The translations under genes and the position numbers were made by a program. The notes under the pieces are model-generated. The model had not been told where the DNA came from. It did no database searches and saw only the letters and a list, made by a program, of their open reading frames with translations. Below are positions 33,217 to 47,905 of a stretch of 64,000 bases of DNA, piece after piece (position 1 is the stretch's first letter; each line of letters starts with the position of its first letter). Source of the stretch: Scedosporium boydii (taxonomy: Eukaryota; Ascomycota; Sordariomycetes; Microascales; Microascaceae); contig NJFT01000136.1 in the NCBI GenBank assembly GCA_002221725.1, forward strand, positions 46,243 to 110,242, given 5' to 3'.

Positions 33217-36087
33217 AATTTATTTGCTTATTTGTTTATTTTATTTTCCCGGATGTGTGAAATGTGATGGTATGGATAAGCTTGAGGAAAGTGACAATCA
33301 GACAATCATGCAGTTGCATTACGGCCTTAGAATTTGTGGGGGACAAAAAGAGAATCAAAATGCGAAGGTTGGTCCCTCGCGACTTTCTCCACACGCTGAA
33401 CACCAATCATTCCCGTCATGTTTTAGTTCGCCGGTAATGCTGAGATGGGCCATGGTGTAGATTCTCAGGGGCCGTTCTATTGGACAGGGCCTGGGCCGCC
33501 ACCCCTAACGCGACTAACTGCATCCAGCTCGAGTTACATCAATGATCAATCCTGTTTCTCCTTGAAGAGTGGGGTACCCTCATCAAGGAAAATTTTGGCG
33601 ATGATGTGCGAAGCAGAATCATGTACGGAAAGTATGAACAGTATGAAAAGGGGGCCATTTTGGCAACAGCGCAATATACCTATCAAGGGAAAGGTTTTCT
33701 GCTAAAGTATAGAAGGAATGTAATCTGTCTCCAGTTCGAGATGCTCCCTCACTCTTCGCGGAGTTTTAAAAGGAAGATATTTTATGCAGGTGCCTCTTTG
33801 CAGGTTATTATTTTGTACCTTGTACCTTTTTTTTTCGTCGCCTTTCAATTGTTCCCTTTGCCACCCCACACTCAGGTGGGTGGGGTAGGATCCTCGCATT
33901 CCCGAGATGCCGAGGTGAGGCAGGCCAGGAAAACTCTTTGAAACGAGCATTAAGCAAGTTATGTGACTTCAACATACATTCTTTACCAGCGTGTTGATGT
34001 ACCTCGCCACTCGAAGATTTCCCCAAACTTGAAGTCTTCCCCAGATGTTCCCCTCATGATGCGGCCTCCAGAAAATTTCCGTTCATTCTAAGAAGCTTTG
34101 AAAAAACCCTATTTCTTCTCAAGACCACGTTGGTCTGCTCTTCGCAAACCAAACTCGGTTAGTGGCATCAGATAAGGCCAACACAAAACTCCAAACTGGG
34201 TTTTCACCAGCATTAGGGCCCAAACAGCACACCAACCCTTGTGGGTTGAACGATCGAATCGGGCGGAGCAAGGATATTTGCAGGCTACTTTACTGTCTAA
34301 ATGTTCAACCCTTGACCGCCGCCCTCATCCTAGTATCGAAGACGAACACTGACCGGCCATGGTAGCTAAAGCCCTACATCTTTGCTCGTCAGTGAATTCC
34401 GCCAGTAACGTCGACTTGGCAGGTGTTTAGAGCCATTGAAATTTCAATACTAAGCCCGGTGTGCGGTCGACTGTATCATCTTGGAAACACGCGTAGTTTT
34501 TAAAGTGTTCCCCCTTTGGTGACGGGGGTCGGGAATTCATGATGTATACAGCATTGTCTAAATGACCATCAAAACAGGCCAGGAGGTCACTTCAGTGATG
34601 TAATCAATTGATTCGGAAACCATGTTCGCTGTCTGGATGTTTCTTCCAAGTTGGCCCGGACGTTTGGAGCTTTGCACCGTCGTGGGTAGGTTTGCTTGGG
34701 CGTTCTCCCATCACGAAGTAGTTACAAGAGAGGTAGTACTCACATGTAACTTTGTCATGTGAGGGGAACTGAAAGGAGGCTCATGGCAGACCCCGCACGA
34801 GATGCCCCTTTGGAGCGCCACGTTGCCAGATTGGGATGGGGCCTCCTGTGTCCCCTCACTCCGGTGTTGATCGGATATGCATTTCGGGAGTTGGGCGAGC
34901 TGGGGTAGCAATACCGAGATCCGTCCTACCCGGTATCCGATGCAGGATTCTGCATGTTGTGTCGACTTCCCCGCGACCGTCATGTGGCGTAACCTTTCTC
35001 GGTAAGGAACAGCGGCTACAAGGTATCAGGGGAAGAGAGTCCAACGCGAACCAATTCCTAGCTTGCAATTACTGATAATTATGCCCCATGCTGACCTTGG
35101 CGCAGGAAGGGTTGTATTTGAGGCAGTCGTACGCGCCTTTGGCCAGACTGGGCATTGTTAGGTCATTCCTTTCGATTGGCCGGCGCGCCTTGGCGCCGAT
35201 CACCACCACGCCTGGTCGAACGAATGAGAAGCATGTGTCGGGATGGTGGGGAGGGAGGGCTTATTGCTTCTCCACGAGGGGCTTCACTCTCTCGAATCTG
35301 AATGTACAATCCGAACTACGCTCTCTCCGTTACGGGATTAAATGGCGTAGCTCGGCAGCTGAATAGTGAAGCTTCTTTGATATTGTGCTCGTGGATTCCA
35401 CGAGGCGTCCGTTCCCTACAAGGAACAGTGCTACGTTAGTCACTGGCAGAGAGCCTCCCACGGACACCTAACAAGGGTCCTGGAACCGAAAGTTCAATGT
35501 GGGGAAAGACAGAATCCAGAGGCTGTACCGCCCACTCGGGTTCCGCTGTAATTCAATATATTGAAGTAAGGATACTTAAGGCGGAGTTGGGTTGGTGCTT
35601 TCTAGAAAGAAGATTGGCACGATGCTGTATCGGGGTTGATGGCTGATGGCATAGTTCCGATATATCGGGGTGTAAGGAGTTCCGAGCCGAGCACTAGCGA
35701 GCTAGCGCGACACTAGTTGTTGGGGCCCCGGATTCCTGCAATTGTGAGTTCCTTACGAAGTAGTTGAGCTGCCTGTGCCCTTTCCTTACCACGCTTGACA
35801 TCTTCGGGTTCGGCTGGTTAGAATTATCGGGTCTAGATATGCTGAAATCTCCCACTGCCCAGCTTCCGAGAGCACCACTCGGAGCTGTCTGCAGTTGATT
35901 TCGGTTCAAACGCCCTCGCCGGTTCCCTTAGGTAAGGTCCAAATAATCCAACAGCATTGATGACTACGTCTTTAAGAACCCGCAGTTTGCCTTTCGAATT
36001 CAGCAAAGTTATCCAGCATCAGCAATCTTTCATTCCTCAATTATTAGCATTGTATTGAAGCTTAATCATCAACACTTCAACGCAATC
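33217..36087. other. Intergenic, 2.9 kb divergent space
   Basis: Lies between the divergent regulator and phenol monooxygenase. No gene is recognised. A perfect small palindrome, CTCGTGGA-T-TCCACGAG, lies at 35388-35404. Other open frames are short and overlap on both strands. Confidence 0.45.
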
Positions 36088-38416
<2,329 letters not shown>

Positions 38417-39805
38417 TTTGATTGGATGATGGAATGGGTCCTGTAATGCTAGTAGTCATAGTACGGAGGAACAACATTGGCATTGAAATTGAGTTTTAGA
38501 CTTTATTATTCTGCCTTCGCTCATTATTTAATGCCTCTCCGTGAACGAATTGACTCTTCTCTCATCACTCGATTGTGCAAACGCTGTAGATCGATTCAAA
38601 AGGCCAGCGAGATCGCGTCGAGAGGACCTCCATCCCCAATTAGCCGTCGCCGTGCTTCGACTACGTTTCACGTTTGATTATGCAAAGTTAAGTCGCAGAA
38701 GCAATACGGATGCAGACTTCTACCCAGCACCCAGAACCAGACGATGTCTCATCTAGTAACGCTTCTGGACACCTCTCCTCTTGAACAGCGTTATTGGCGT
38801 TTACTGTCGCGACCAAGCGTCCTTGCGAGTGAAAGACTAGGATACATTCTGCTGCCAAGTGTAACGGATAATGCGTGATACATTGTTCAATAGAATAAGC
38901 ATTTTAAGGAACAATGACTGACGTCTTCAGGGACTACAGTGCCCATTTCTCATTTCTTCTCATATCTGGGGAAATCCGGGGACTCGAATCCGGGGAAATC
39001 CGGGGGCGAAAAGGGGAAGGGGGGAGGGGTTTAGGGAAGACCTGGCATCTGCCCTCCACCCCCCATTTCTCCTTGCTGCTTCTTTGCGTCCCACATCCCA
39101 CATCCCACATCCGGGGCAAGGGAACAAAAAGCCATCGGCGCGCCTGGTTTGTAACATCTTAGTCAATATTCGTTGGACGACCGTGCATTTCCCCGCAAAA
39201 TAGTGGATCATGAGCTCGCTAGGTCAAACTCTGTGGGGTTGATGGATGCCGATGATGACGCTGCACACCCAAGGAGCGACCTGCAGTAGGTGAAGTCCTT
39301 TCGGGTGTGGGGTTCCGTGCTGTACATCGGAAACCCTGGTCCCACTGCATGGTGGTCATGGTATCTAAGTCTCAGCCTACTGGTCAAGAATTCAGTGCGC
39401 GGGGTTGTCGGGAAACTATTTTCGGCCATTAGCGGTTCTAGAGATGTGCAACACTACCTCAGCTTCCGATCGCGAAGCCACACATCCGAAACCGCCGGGG
39501 CGGATCCGACAAACAATTTCCGACCCGACTCGAATAAGACAACCCCGGATTTGCCTCTTGGAGATAGTTTCTAACCACCCAAATCCAGGAGATTTGCATC
39601 TATCGAACGATTCCGGGCGATAATCAGTCGACGCAGTTACGGGGAACTCCACATCAAAGTGTGTATTAAGACCAGACAAAGTCGTGTCCTCGAGCATTCA
39701 GTAAAACCACAACATCATTCACCATTCATTGTCCCACAGCAGACAAACCCTTTCACTTCCAAACAGCTTCAGCTCTTCCCGCAGCTTCATTCTCAACTTC
39801 TCAAG
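38417..39805. other. Intergenic, 1.4 kb
   Basis: Contains a GGGGAAATCCGGGG duplication around 38968-39004, a triple CCCACATCC near 39089-39112 and one arm of an inverted repeat at 39481-39532. No gene is recognised. Confidence 0.45.
39481..39532 (+). repeat. Left arm of a diverged inverted repeat
   Basis: CACATCCGA, GATCCGAC and TCCGACCCGACTCG occur in this order with spacing close to that in the reverse complement of 43824-43874. The two arms enclose the dioxygenase and CoA-transferase genes. They may be terminal or subterminal repeats of an old DNA transposon, or two separate copies of a short repeat. Confidence 0.45.
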
Positions 39806-40961
39806 ATGGCTTCACAACAGACTACCAATGGCCAAAGCACTATCAGCCTTGGCCAGGAGTTCACTCAGATGGTCATCGACGCTACCGGCCCCAAGACAAA
39901 CCCACGATTGAGAGAGGTCATGTCCTGCTTCATTCAGCATATCCACGATTTCGCCCGTGAGATCAACCTCACTGCGGATGAGTGGATGATGGCCGTCCAG
40001 ATGATCAACCGTTGTGGCCAAATGAGCGACGAGAAGAGGAATGAGGGCCAGCTCCTTTGTGACGTTATCGGATTGGAATCGTGAGTGTGCCTACTGCTTG
40101 ATCAGACTCAAGACGTAAACCCCACATGTCGCAGTAGATGTTAACAGATATTGACCAGGCTCGTGGATGACATCACCTATACCTCTGCGGTGAACAGCGG
40201 CCAATCGGTGACGTCGTCGGCTATCTTGGGTCCGTTCTACCGACATGACCACCCTATTAGGCCGAACGGAACCACCATCTCATTCGATACCCCGGCTGAT
40301 GCCGAGCCGGTCTTTATGTTTGGACGTGTTCTGAGTGCTGATGGAAAGCCTCTTGCGAACGCGAGCGTCGAGGCGTGGCAGGCGTCGACAAATGGTATGT
40401 CCGCAAGCATGATTGAAAAAAAAAAAAAAACGGAGCATTCCTCGACTTACTTACAATGATGTGCAGGTCTGTATGAGCAGCAGGATCCTAACCAGCAAGA
40501 CCTCAACCTCCGTGGAAAGTTCATTACCGATGCGGAAGGAAAATATTCTTTCTATTGCATTCGACCTACTCCTTACCCTGTAAGTCCTAGACACCGGGTT
40601 TTCCCACACTCTCAGGCTAACATCAGACCAGATTCCGAACGACGGCCCCTCTGGACAGCTTCTTGAGATGCTGGATCGCCATAACTGGAGGCCCGCCCAC
40701 ATCCATCTTGTTGTAAGTTCTATCATGATGTTCTTTTCCAATCTCGCATCGGCCCTCTCTGACTTCGAATAATAGGTCCAAGCGGAGGGCTACAAGCCGG
40801 TAACCACGCAAATCTTCGACAAGGACTCCAAGTATCTTGACGATGACTCCGTGTTTGCAGTCAAGAACAATCTGAGGGTGGAGTTCGTCCCAAGGAAGGG
40901 AGATCCCCAGGCTGCGCTTGAGCTGGAGTACAATATTGGGTTGGCTCCTCTCGATAAGTAG
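39806..40961 (+). CDS. Intradiol ring-cleavage dioxygenase (catechol/hydroxyquinol 1,2-dioxygenase; 5 exons)
   Basis: Non-haem Fe(III) enzyme, 296 aa, that opens catechol-type rings between the two hydroxyls. Exons are 39806-40080, 40159-40394, 40467-40579, 40632-40712 and 40776-40961; the frame closes. All four iron ligands are visible: Tyr173 in NGLYEQQD, Tyr207 in PTPYPIPNDGP, and His231 and His233 in RPAHIHLVV. The N-terminal helical dimerisation domain (about residues 15-95) and LGPFYR are typical. Intron 2 contains an A-tract of about 15. The expected product is a cis,cis-muconate or maleylacetate, which would feed the 3-oxoadipate route. It lies 1.4 kb after the phenol monooxygenase, and its neighbour on the other strand is a CoA-transferase. 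Catechol versus hydroxyquinol preference cannot be told from sequence alone. Confidence 0.93.
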
Positions 40962-41494
40962 GCGCCACGATTTATTGCACGTGTCTTAAGTATGAATGGA
41001 ATGAGCAGTATCTTCTATATCCACGATGGTAACCTAGTGCTGACTACCTCATATGCCGTAAGACCGCGGAACTTATTAGATGTACAGACCAGTATATTTC
41101 GTGTTAGAATTGCTTTGAATGAGTAGGATGGAGCCCCTATTGTGAAGTAAGGTTGAATTTGACAATGTATGTTGTTATGAACACAAACTGGGGTTGGGAG
41201 TGTGAGTCCTACCACATGCATTATCGCAATTTATAATCAATCACCTCGCGGAGTGCGACTTTTCCATGATATACAGTTAAAAGATGCGTAACTGTTGGTT
41301 TTAAGAGGCTGCGCCAACAACTACTCAGTACCCGAGCAAGTTGCCGCGGAACAAGGATTTAGAGGATGTGCAAAGACAAGTAGACCAGGCAAAGAAATGA
41401 AGACTTGGGTTAATAATGCGCAAGTAGTCGTTGGTTAAAAAGTAAAATCTATCTCTCCGCTTGCTTCGTTCTATTCGTCTATTCTTGAATATGT
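40962..41494. other. Intergenic, convergent
   Basis: About 0.5 kb between the convergent dioxygenase and CoA-transferase genes; 3' untranslated regions presumably. Nothing else is recognised. Confidence 0.4.
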
Positions 41495-43456
41495 CTAAGC
41501 TCCGTTCGTCACACCATTCTTCAGCAAATCTTTATCGCAGCCAAAGTCCCATGTCGGCTTGTCTGTTCCGTTTGGCCGGCTGGCCCTGGCGAAACCAAGC
41601 TTGACACCGTCGATTTGAACAACAGGACTGACGACTGCAACGTTCGCCTTGTAGGCATCAGAATACCATTCCTCACCGACCTTGTGCATGTCGAAGAGAT
41701 CCGGGAAGAGTTTCTTCATTCCTCGCAGAGCCGTACCGGAAATTTGGTCGACACTGTGGCTATGCCGGAGGAGCAGGAGCTCCTTCCCCGCGGTTTCTCG
41801 CAGCGCGGACTGCACCGCCTCGGGGTACTGACCAACCTTGAAAAGAAGGAGATCATAATGCATGAGGGAAGCCTTTCCATGCCAGGACCCGCCGCGGGTT
41901 GCTCGATGATATAGACCAGTTAACGCGGCAATCGCACCCATGCAACCCGTGCCATAGTCTGAGATTGGGAATGGAGGTACGACCGGCTCGTTTAGCCCCA
42001 TGAATCGGCCCTGTTCCCAAGCGACACCGGTAACCTACACAAAAGCTTAGGGTCAGTACTACTCTGGCCTTCGTACCAAGGAGAAACAAAGGCATAGAAA
42101 AGAAGGGGGAGAATAAGACAGGATGGAATAAAAAAGAAAACATACACAGTCGGCGATCTGTTGCCATCCGGGTCTCTGAGCCCACTCGCCCTCATACCCA
42201 AAACAGTTCTCGTTTACGTAGACAAACCCCTTTCCACGTTTTTGAGCCCTTTCGGCGAAGGATTCCGGGCCGTAGCCTAGTTTCGCAAGAGCGCCAGGAC
42301 GATACCCGTCAAGTATAACATCGGCATCTTCAATTAATGCCTCAAAGATTTCCCTCCCAGCGTGCGATTTCAGGTCCAATTCCGCAGCATGCTTCCCCAT
42401 GTTTCCATCGACCTGGAAAAATGGCACGTCGCTAAGGTTGGGGCTTGTAATCTTCAGAACATCGGCGCCATACTCAGCAAGAATTCTTCCCATGACGGGG
42501 CCGGCGATAATTCGGCAAAGCTCCAAAACTTTAATGCCCGCTAGTGGGCGGCGGCCGTCGCCCAACTTGGGCATCCCAACCGGGGGGGTTGTAGCTTCGA
42601 TATTATCAACACTCCAAGGCGGGAGATTTATATTTGTTTTACCCTTGAGTCCCAAGTTAGCTCGGATTGTCCGGACATGGAAGGGAAGAGAAAGGGTGCC
42701 TGGTTAGATTGAAAAATACATGTTGTGTGCGGAGAAATTCCTCATGTTTGAAGGCTGGAATACCAGCCTGGCGGTTTTGGAAGTTCAATTCTTCAAGCTC
42801 TTCGATTGTATGTAGCTTCACCTTGGACTCAATCGTGTCGACAATGGCGTTGTGGTCCACTAGATCCGGCCTAAATGGTTCGAGTCCAAGCATCTGCAAC
42901 GTTGTCGAGGCCTCAAGCGATCCGTGAATATGATAATACTCCCCTGGCCGCTTCGTCTCGTATAAGTTTGCCGACATGCGTCGATATGGGTTTGATTGGG
43001 CTTGCAGGAGATCGGTGTCTAATTATGAACGTGTAAGATGCCACTTCCAATGCCTTCCGTCCGAAGGGGACCAACTATCATTTAGTGACCGCAATAAATA
43101 CCTTTCAATAGAGCCTTGACTTGAGGATCAAGCTTTCCGAGTCCGCCGACCGTGGCCAGGTAGGCCTGGAAGAGGAAGGCTGTTGTTTTCTCCAGGTTAA
43201 CAGTCACGTGTCGCGTCTCTTCAGACGGCTTTCTCAGGTCCGCAAGCGCTGCACCAAGGCTGCCCTCAATGGCCTTTAGGGCCGCCGTGACTTCCATTTC
43301 TTTGAAGGGAATTGGGAAGTAAGGGTAATTGCGGGCCGCGGTGAACGTGACATTTTTGCGGATATGCTCGACGTCGAGGGGTAGAGAGACGTGAGAGAGA
43401 ACGAAGTCTAAGATGCGTCTTGTCTCGTCCAAAGACGAGTAGGTAGTGTTCGACAT
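41495..43456 (-). CDS. Family III CoA-transferase (CaiB/BaiF-like; 4 exons)
   Basis: Exons on the minus strand are 43456-43102, 43018-42720, 42643-42146 and 42034-41495; they close as 563 aa. Intron 2 has a canonical CTAAC branch site 10-15 nt before its AAG acceptor. Family landmarks are RPLAGIKVLELCRIIAGPVMGRILAEYGADVLKI, LDLKSHAGREIFEALIEDADVILDGYRPGAL, KRGKGFVYVNENCFG and SDYGTGCMGAIAA. The N-terminal 230 residues are an extra lobe also seen in fungal homologues, and RRMSANLYETKRPGEYYHIHGSLE matches the second half-repeat. The position where bacterial members carry the acyl-anhydride-forming Asp reads Gln (Q379 in PGWQQIAD). It may activate or transfer CoA to a ring-cleavage product; this is inference from neighbours. 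Confidence 0.88.
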
Positions 43457-45938
43457 TTGGGCAAGCTTGGAGGAATACGAAAGGGAGGGCCTTGCAGAGA
43501 TACCGCTGGGAAACGATAGTGCTTTACGCTGTCATCCTAATACAACTCGCAACGATATCGAACATACATCGTGGACGAAGACGATCAATTAACCAACTAT
43601 AAATTTATTCTTTGCAATGAGGTAAGCTAGTTCGACAGAGTGGCACTCCGCGTGCATCCGACAAACACCCGAAATGCACTGGAGGAACGAAGCCGAGTCT
43701 TCTCCAGTATACGAAAAGCCCAGCTAGTTCGTCACAATTGCCCATTATTAGGTTGTTCATGTATCATCTTAGTGTCGTATGTCTGTCGGAATGTGGAGTT
43801 TATGGCACAGGACCAGTTCCGGTCGAGGGGGTCGGATATGCAAGGGTCGGATCTGCGAGGTCGGATCGGATGTGGTCCGATACCCGAAAGCCGCCACAAC
43901 ACGTTATCTCCCACCTTTCTTGCATCGATTTTAGGGTGTTTTTCGATATGCTTCTCCGGCATATCTCCGGACTAGCTATTATTAGAAAGTTATAGTAGAT
44001 TAGGTGCAAGTTAAATGCGACTCATTAATCTACTCCTAAAACCAACTACAGGTATAGCGACGACTGTCGAATCCGATAGTCCCTCAGAAAGAATATTCTT
44101 GTTAGACTTGTTGTTAACTATGCTTTGGCTTAAATTGAATGGTATGAACATTTATTCTCCACGTCGCAGAAAGCAGCTGGCCATGGTGACGGGAGTGATG
44201 CTGGCTTACTACCTACTCTCTTTTACTTATCTTTGGTTTGGGACAGTCTAGCTTTTTCTACGCAATTGCAGCCCCAAGACTGATTCAATTGAGTTTCTCT
44301 TTCTATTGTATATGTTTTGGCAGTTACGGTGAGACGTGGCTGGGCTAGAGATTCAAGGCTTTCAAAAAATATCCGACTGACATTTAAAGGTGGGTAGGAA
44401 GTTGTCGATCTAAGTACTAAGGGTATGAATGTTCTATAAACTGTATTGAAAATGATGCCACCAGTCGCTCGATGCCCTTGGAGTAAAATCAACCTGGACC
44501 GTGGCCATTGACTATTCGATGCGGTGCCGTGTTGTTGGCGAAATAGAGACAAAGACAGAAGCATGCCGGGGCAATCCTACTTAGCGCCATTAACCTGGCT
44601 GATGTTTTCACCAAGCGGATTCACATGGTAGCCACCAGGAAGTAATATCATCGCCAGAGTTAGTGGCGTAGATACGCCTATCTGACCTCAATAACTCACC
44701 TTGAGAGTACATTACGATGGAAGCTACAGCAGATGTAATCCCCGCAGCTGCCATAGAGTTAAGGACAACGTCAGTTATCTGAGAGCTTCTCCTCTCCCAG
44801 GAATCCAATAGGTATGTTGGGCTCCGCTGTGCAATAGTTACCGGCGAGGTTCTAAACTACCCTTCTATATAACGCCCCTTCTTATTGGTGGTAGGAGCAG
44901 AGGACAAGACAGCACCACTGGACCCTGCCATGGACATTATTGGCAGGTACAAAGTTGCATCGAAAGCGGTTGAGATTGGTACTCACAACCGAAAATACCA
45001 ACATCTGCCAGCTATGGTCTCAAAACTCAAAACTCACTATGGCTGGGGTTTCCCCACTAATGGGAAGAAGACACGAGGTTCTCGACTTGAAGGTGTCGGA
45101 CATTGGCACTGCATTGAAGCTGGTGACGAAGTGAATTTCCAAGGCATTGTTGAGTATATCAGAGGAAGCAAGGGACCCCAAGATCAGACTTCATAATATC
45201 GAACCAATAGTCGCCTAATGTCGTTGAACTTAATCCCCAGGTAAGAGCGACTAAGATACGTTAAACGCTCTAGTACTGATAAACATTTAACGCCCAGCTG
45301 CGAGCACTAGGCCCGTCCGCCAATGATTCCTCGCCACCCATCACGTACCCCGTATAAGACTAGGAAGAGGTGTTTCATTGACGCTCCAAGAAACGACATG
45401 TACAATTCGGGGTCGTCGGTCGCATTTACCCCACCGGAGCAGTCATTCCGCCTTTCCACACTCAACATAACAAACATTGTGCGTCGTGCCCTCTGTTCGC
45501 TTAAGCTCTGGAAACACAGACTGGCAGGCAAGAATTCCCCGCCCTCTATCACCCCGCACTTCATGCCTCGATGATTAGTGTAGTGCGGACAATACCTGAT
45601 ATAACCTAGCTCGTCTTAACCGACCATTTAGAGGGTTTGCGATTAGGTAAGAGGATACGTAGAACGGCCTTAAGAGGCAGTTCAAGTGTTGCACTAATAA
45701 ACATAGCGAAGATAACATATTCCCCATTTACCCGATTACTGATCACCTGTCATCTGGCCCGCCCTTTCCTTGACTCCAGAGTCCTCGAGATATATCTTGA
45801 ACCCCCCTCACACTCCTCGCTTCTGGTCTTCCAAACTTATGCGAATCCCTACCACTTCCTAAGACTTACTAGGATCCCGGGCAATTCTCTCCTCTATTTC
45901 GTATCATTTCTATCTTTCTACGATCACGCCTTACTACA
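43457..45938. other. Intergenic, 2.5 kb, possible decayed elements
   Basis: No intact gene. The region 43801-43885 has repeated GTCGGAT units and is one arm of an inverted repeat. Open frames at 44015-44251 and 44885-45196 (+) have no recognisable domain. A few codons at about 44598-44630 read LADVFTK, as in copia polyproteins, but nothing around supports it. Confidence 0.45.
43824..43874 (-). repeat. Right arm of a diverged inverted repeat
   Basis: Repeated GTCGGAT motifs. The reverse complement is collinear with 39481-39532: three shared blocks with spacings of 21 and 17 nt here against 22 and 16 nt there. Confidence 0.45.
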
Positions 45939-46636
45939 ATGACCCTCTCTGGGAGTTGTATGTGCGGGGGGATCAAGTACAAGAGCAGTAGTAAGTCCGG
46001 CCATCATCGACGGGGCTGTGATAATGTTTCGCCTGCCGTCAAGAAAAAAAACATCAATTGATGTTTGAACCCCACTTTGCCAAGGATTAGTCCGGTCAGC
46101 AGTGATGGTTAACTCTTTTAAATTCAGGCGAGCCGGCTGTCACAGCTCTCTGTCACTGTACAGATTGCCAGAAGGTTTGTCATTTTTAAACGACGAAGGA
46201 GTTTTGGCATAAGCACTGACTTTCCTTAGTGGACCGGCTCTGCATTCACATCGAACGCCGTCGTTCCGGAAGACTCATTTGAGGTTGTTGAAGGTAAGAA
46301 TTGCCGGACCCCCCTCCATCCTTCAATTTCCTCTTCTCTCAAAGGTGTAGTGGTGAGAGTCTTGCGTTCTAACGTGGGATGACAGGGAAGCCAAGCCATT
46401 ATGATGTGACCGGGGCGTCCGGGAAGAACAATCGACATTTCTTCTGCTCCACATGCGGCTCCAGCCTGTATACGAAACTGGACATTATGCCAGGAACCGT
46501 CGTTATTAAAGCCGGTGGATTAGACAACGGACAGGCGGCTCTTGGGAACAAAATCGCTGTCGAGTTCTATTGTAGAGATCGTGTTGGATATCTAGGTGGC
46601 CTTGAAGGAGCAAAACAAGAGCCTCAGTTTGGCTAG
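45939..46636 (+). CDS. GFA-family zinc protein (Mss4-like fold; 4 exons)
   Basis: Exons 45939-45990, 46128-46174, 46230-46293 and 46386-46636 close as 137 aa, the usual length of the glutathione-dependent formaldehyde-activating (GFA) family. Zinc-binding cysteines appear in order: CMCG (Cys7, Cys9), CHCTDC (Cys26, Cys28, Cys31) and FFCSTCGS (Cys75, Cys78). QKWTGSAFTSNAVV follows the second pair, as in the family. Founding bacterial GFA was reported to bind glutathione and formaldehyde, though most fungal paralogues have no proven substrate. The C-terminal tail VEFYCRDRVGYL differs a little from the common ending with Trp. The splice pattern is supported by cysteine motifs recovered across three exons. 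Confidence 0.88.
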
Positions 46637-46999
46637 AGCAGGCCGATATCGACAAGTTCGGGCTATATCGCCCGATCGGCTGATACATGGGGCAGTGGGA
46701 ATTTCGGCAAGAGCTCTCAGGGTAGCCTTCGATCTGCTTTCACAAGTTCACGTGGGTATGGAACAGGCGAAAATGCGTAAAACTACAGAAAAACAGAAGA
46801 TAAAGTATACTTGCTACTCAGAACCTTCGATGTTCGTATATAGTAAGGGAGACATGTATTTAGGTAGCTCCTGGAGGAGATTGGCAAGTCCTTTAGAAGC
46901 AGGTTTCTCGTGAGGCGGATCAGTACAGTCCTGACCGAAATATCACCCACGAGGAAAGAAATAGGTTGGAGGACAATGGTCAGAGCCTCGGAGGAAGAC
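46637..46999. other. Intergenic
   Basis: About 0.36 kb between convergent 3' ends. Nothing is recognised. Confidence 0.35.
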
Positions 47000-47905
47000 T
47001 CATGATGTTCCCTCTATCCTCATCCAAGCACTCGGTAGCTCCTCATCGGTTTCGCTACCATCGATGTATGGCGGCCTCACATACACGTCGTCCCAGTCAC
47101 TGTTTCCCAATTGGTCATACCAATCCACATACTCGAGGACTCTCATATACATCCAGCCTACATCCTCCTCATCATACTCAGTCACGCCATCGTGGTACCC
47201 TGGGTACACTGTATACTGTCTCTCTGCCGGGTCCAAGGGTCCCCATTCTCGATAAAGGAGCTTGACGACAGGGAAGGCTGGGCCACCAGGACGACCTAGA
47301 GATTCAAGGCATATGGAGTCAATAAATAGGCAGTATTTATACCGTGGAGTAGTAGTTGATCGGGTCCACAGCAGGTCGTCAATGGTGGTTTTTGAATCCG
47401 GTGCAAGTCTCGATGCCAGGATTTTAGAAACCCACGTTTGGAAGTGATCTCGGACATCGTGAGACGTCGCCCCACTATGTAATAACAGCGAGGGGTTAGT
47501 TTATACTCCCTGTCTATCTATGTAGAGCCGCGGTAGGACGTACTATGAACCATATAGAGAGCATTAGTAAACGCCGTAGTCTGGGTTGTGTTTGCCACCT
47601 TCACCGCCGACCAACCTAAAGCGCCTTCTCATCAATAACATGCAAGTCATGATGCGGTAGCAAGTCTTCTTGATTATAAAGCTTGAGGGTGGCCTTAACT
47701 CGGTCACGAATACACTGTAGCATACGATTCCAGGCGCCCTCGTCGGTTCCAGTACAGCGGTAAACCTAATAAGTATCTCAATCTTAGCCTTTTTATAAGT
47801 CATATGTAAGGTAGGAGCTTTACTTACGGCAAATCCCCAGACGCTATCACAAAATTCAGGGCTAGTCATCCGGGACCTAATGGAATTGAGTGATGGGTAG
47901 TCCAT
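47000..47905 (-). pseudogene. Conserved fungal hypothetical gene with in-frame stop
   Basis: A gene on the minus strand can be followed from the ATG at 47905: exon 1 47905-47828 (MDYPSLNSIRSRM...), exon 2 from 47765 starting VYRCTGTDEGAWNRML, and a last exon starting near 47477 with GATSHDVRDHFQTWV, running through KLLYREWGPLDP, WMYMRVLEYVDWYDQLGN and WDDVYVRPPYIDG to the stop at 47000. The R-C-T-x-x-D-x-x-W opening, then a VRDHF segment and a long C-terminal domain are a common pattern in uncharacterised Pezizomycotina proteins. Exon 2 runs into TAG at 47618-47616 before any donor gives the right phase. So either the gene carries a nonsense mutation or a splice site is missed. The domain function is unknown. 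Confidence 0.5.

Noticed and set aside
38960..39010. Possible tRNA B-box-like GGACTCGAATCCGGGG
   Set aside because: No A box or cloverleaf arms upstream; it is part of a local GGGGAAATCCGGGG duplication.
42870..42895. GGTTCGAGTCC resembling a tRNA B box
   Set aside because: It lies inside exon 2 of the CoA-transferase and has no tRNA fold around it.
44590..44640. LADVFTK-like reading as a copia retrotransposon end
   Set aside because: Only about seven residues match, and upstream frames do not give RNase H sequence. Too short to support an element.
44885..45196. 103-codon open frame as a gene
   Set aside because: No domain is recognised, and a second frame over the same bases looks equally plausible.
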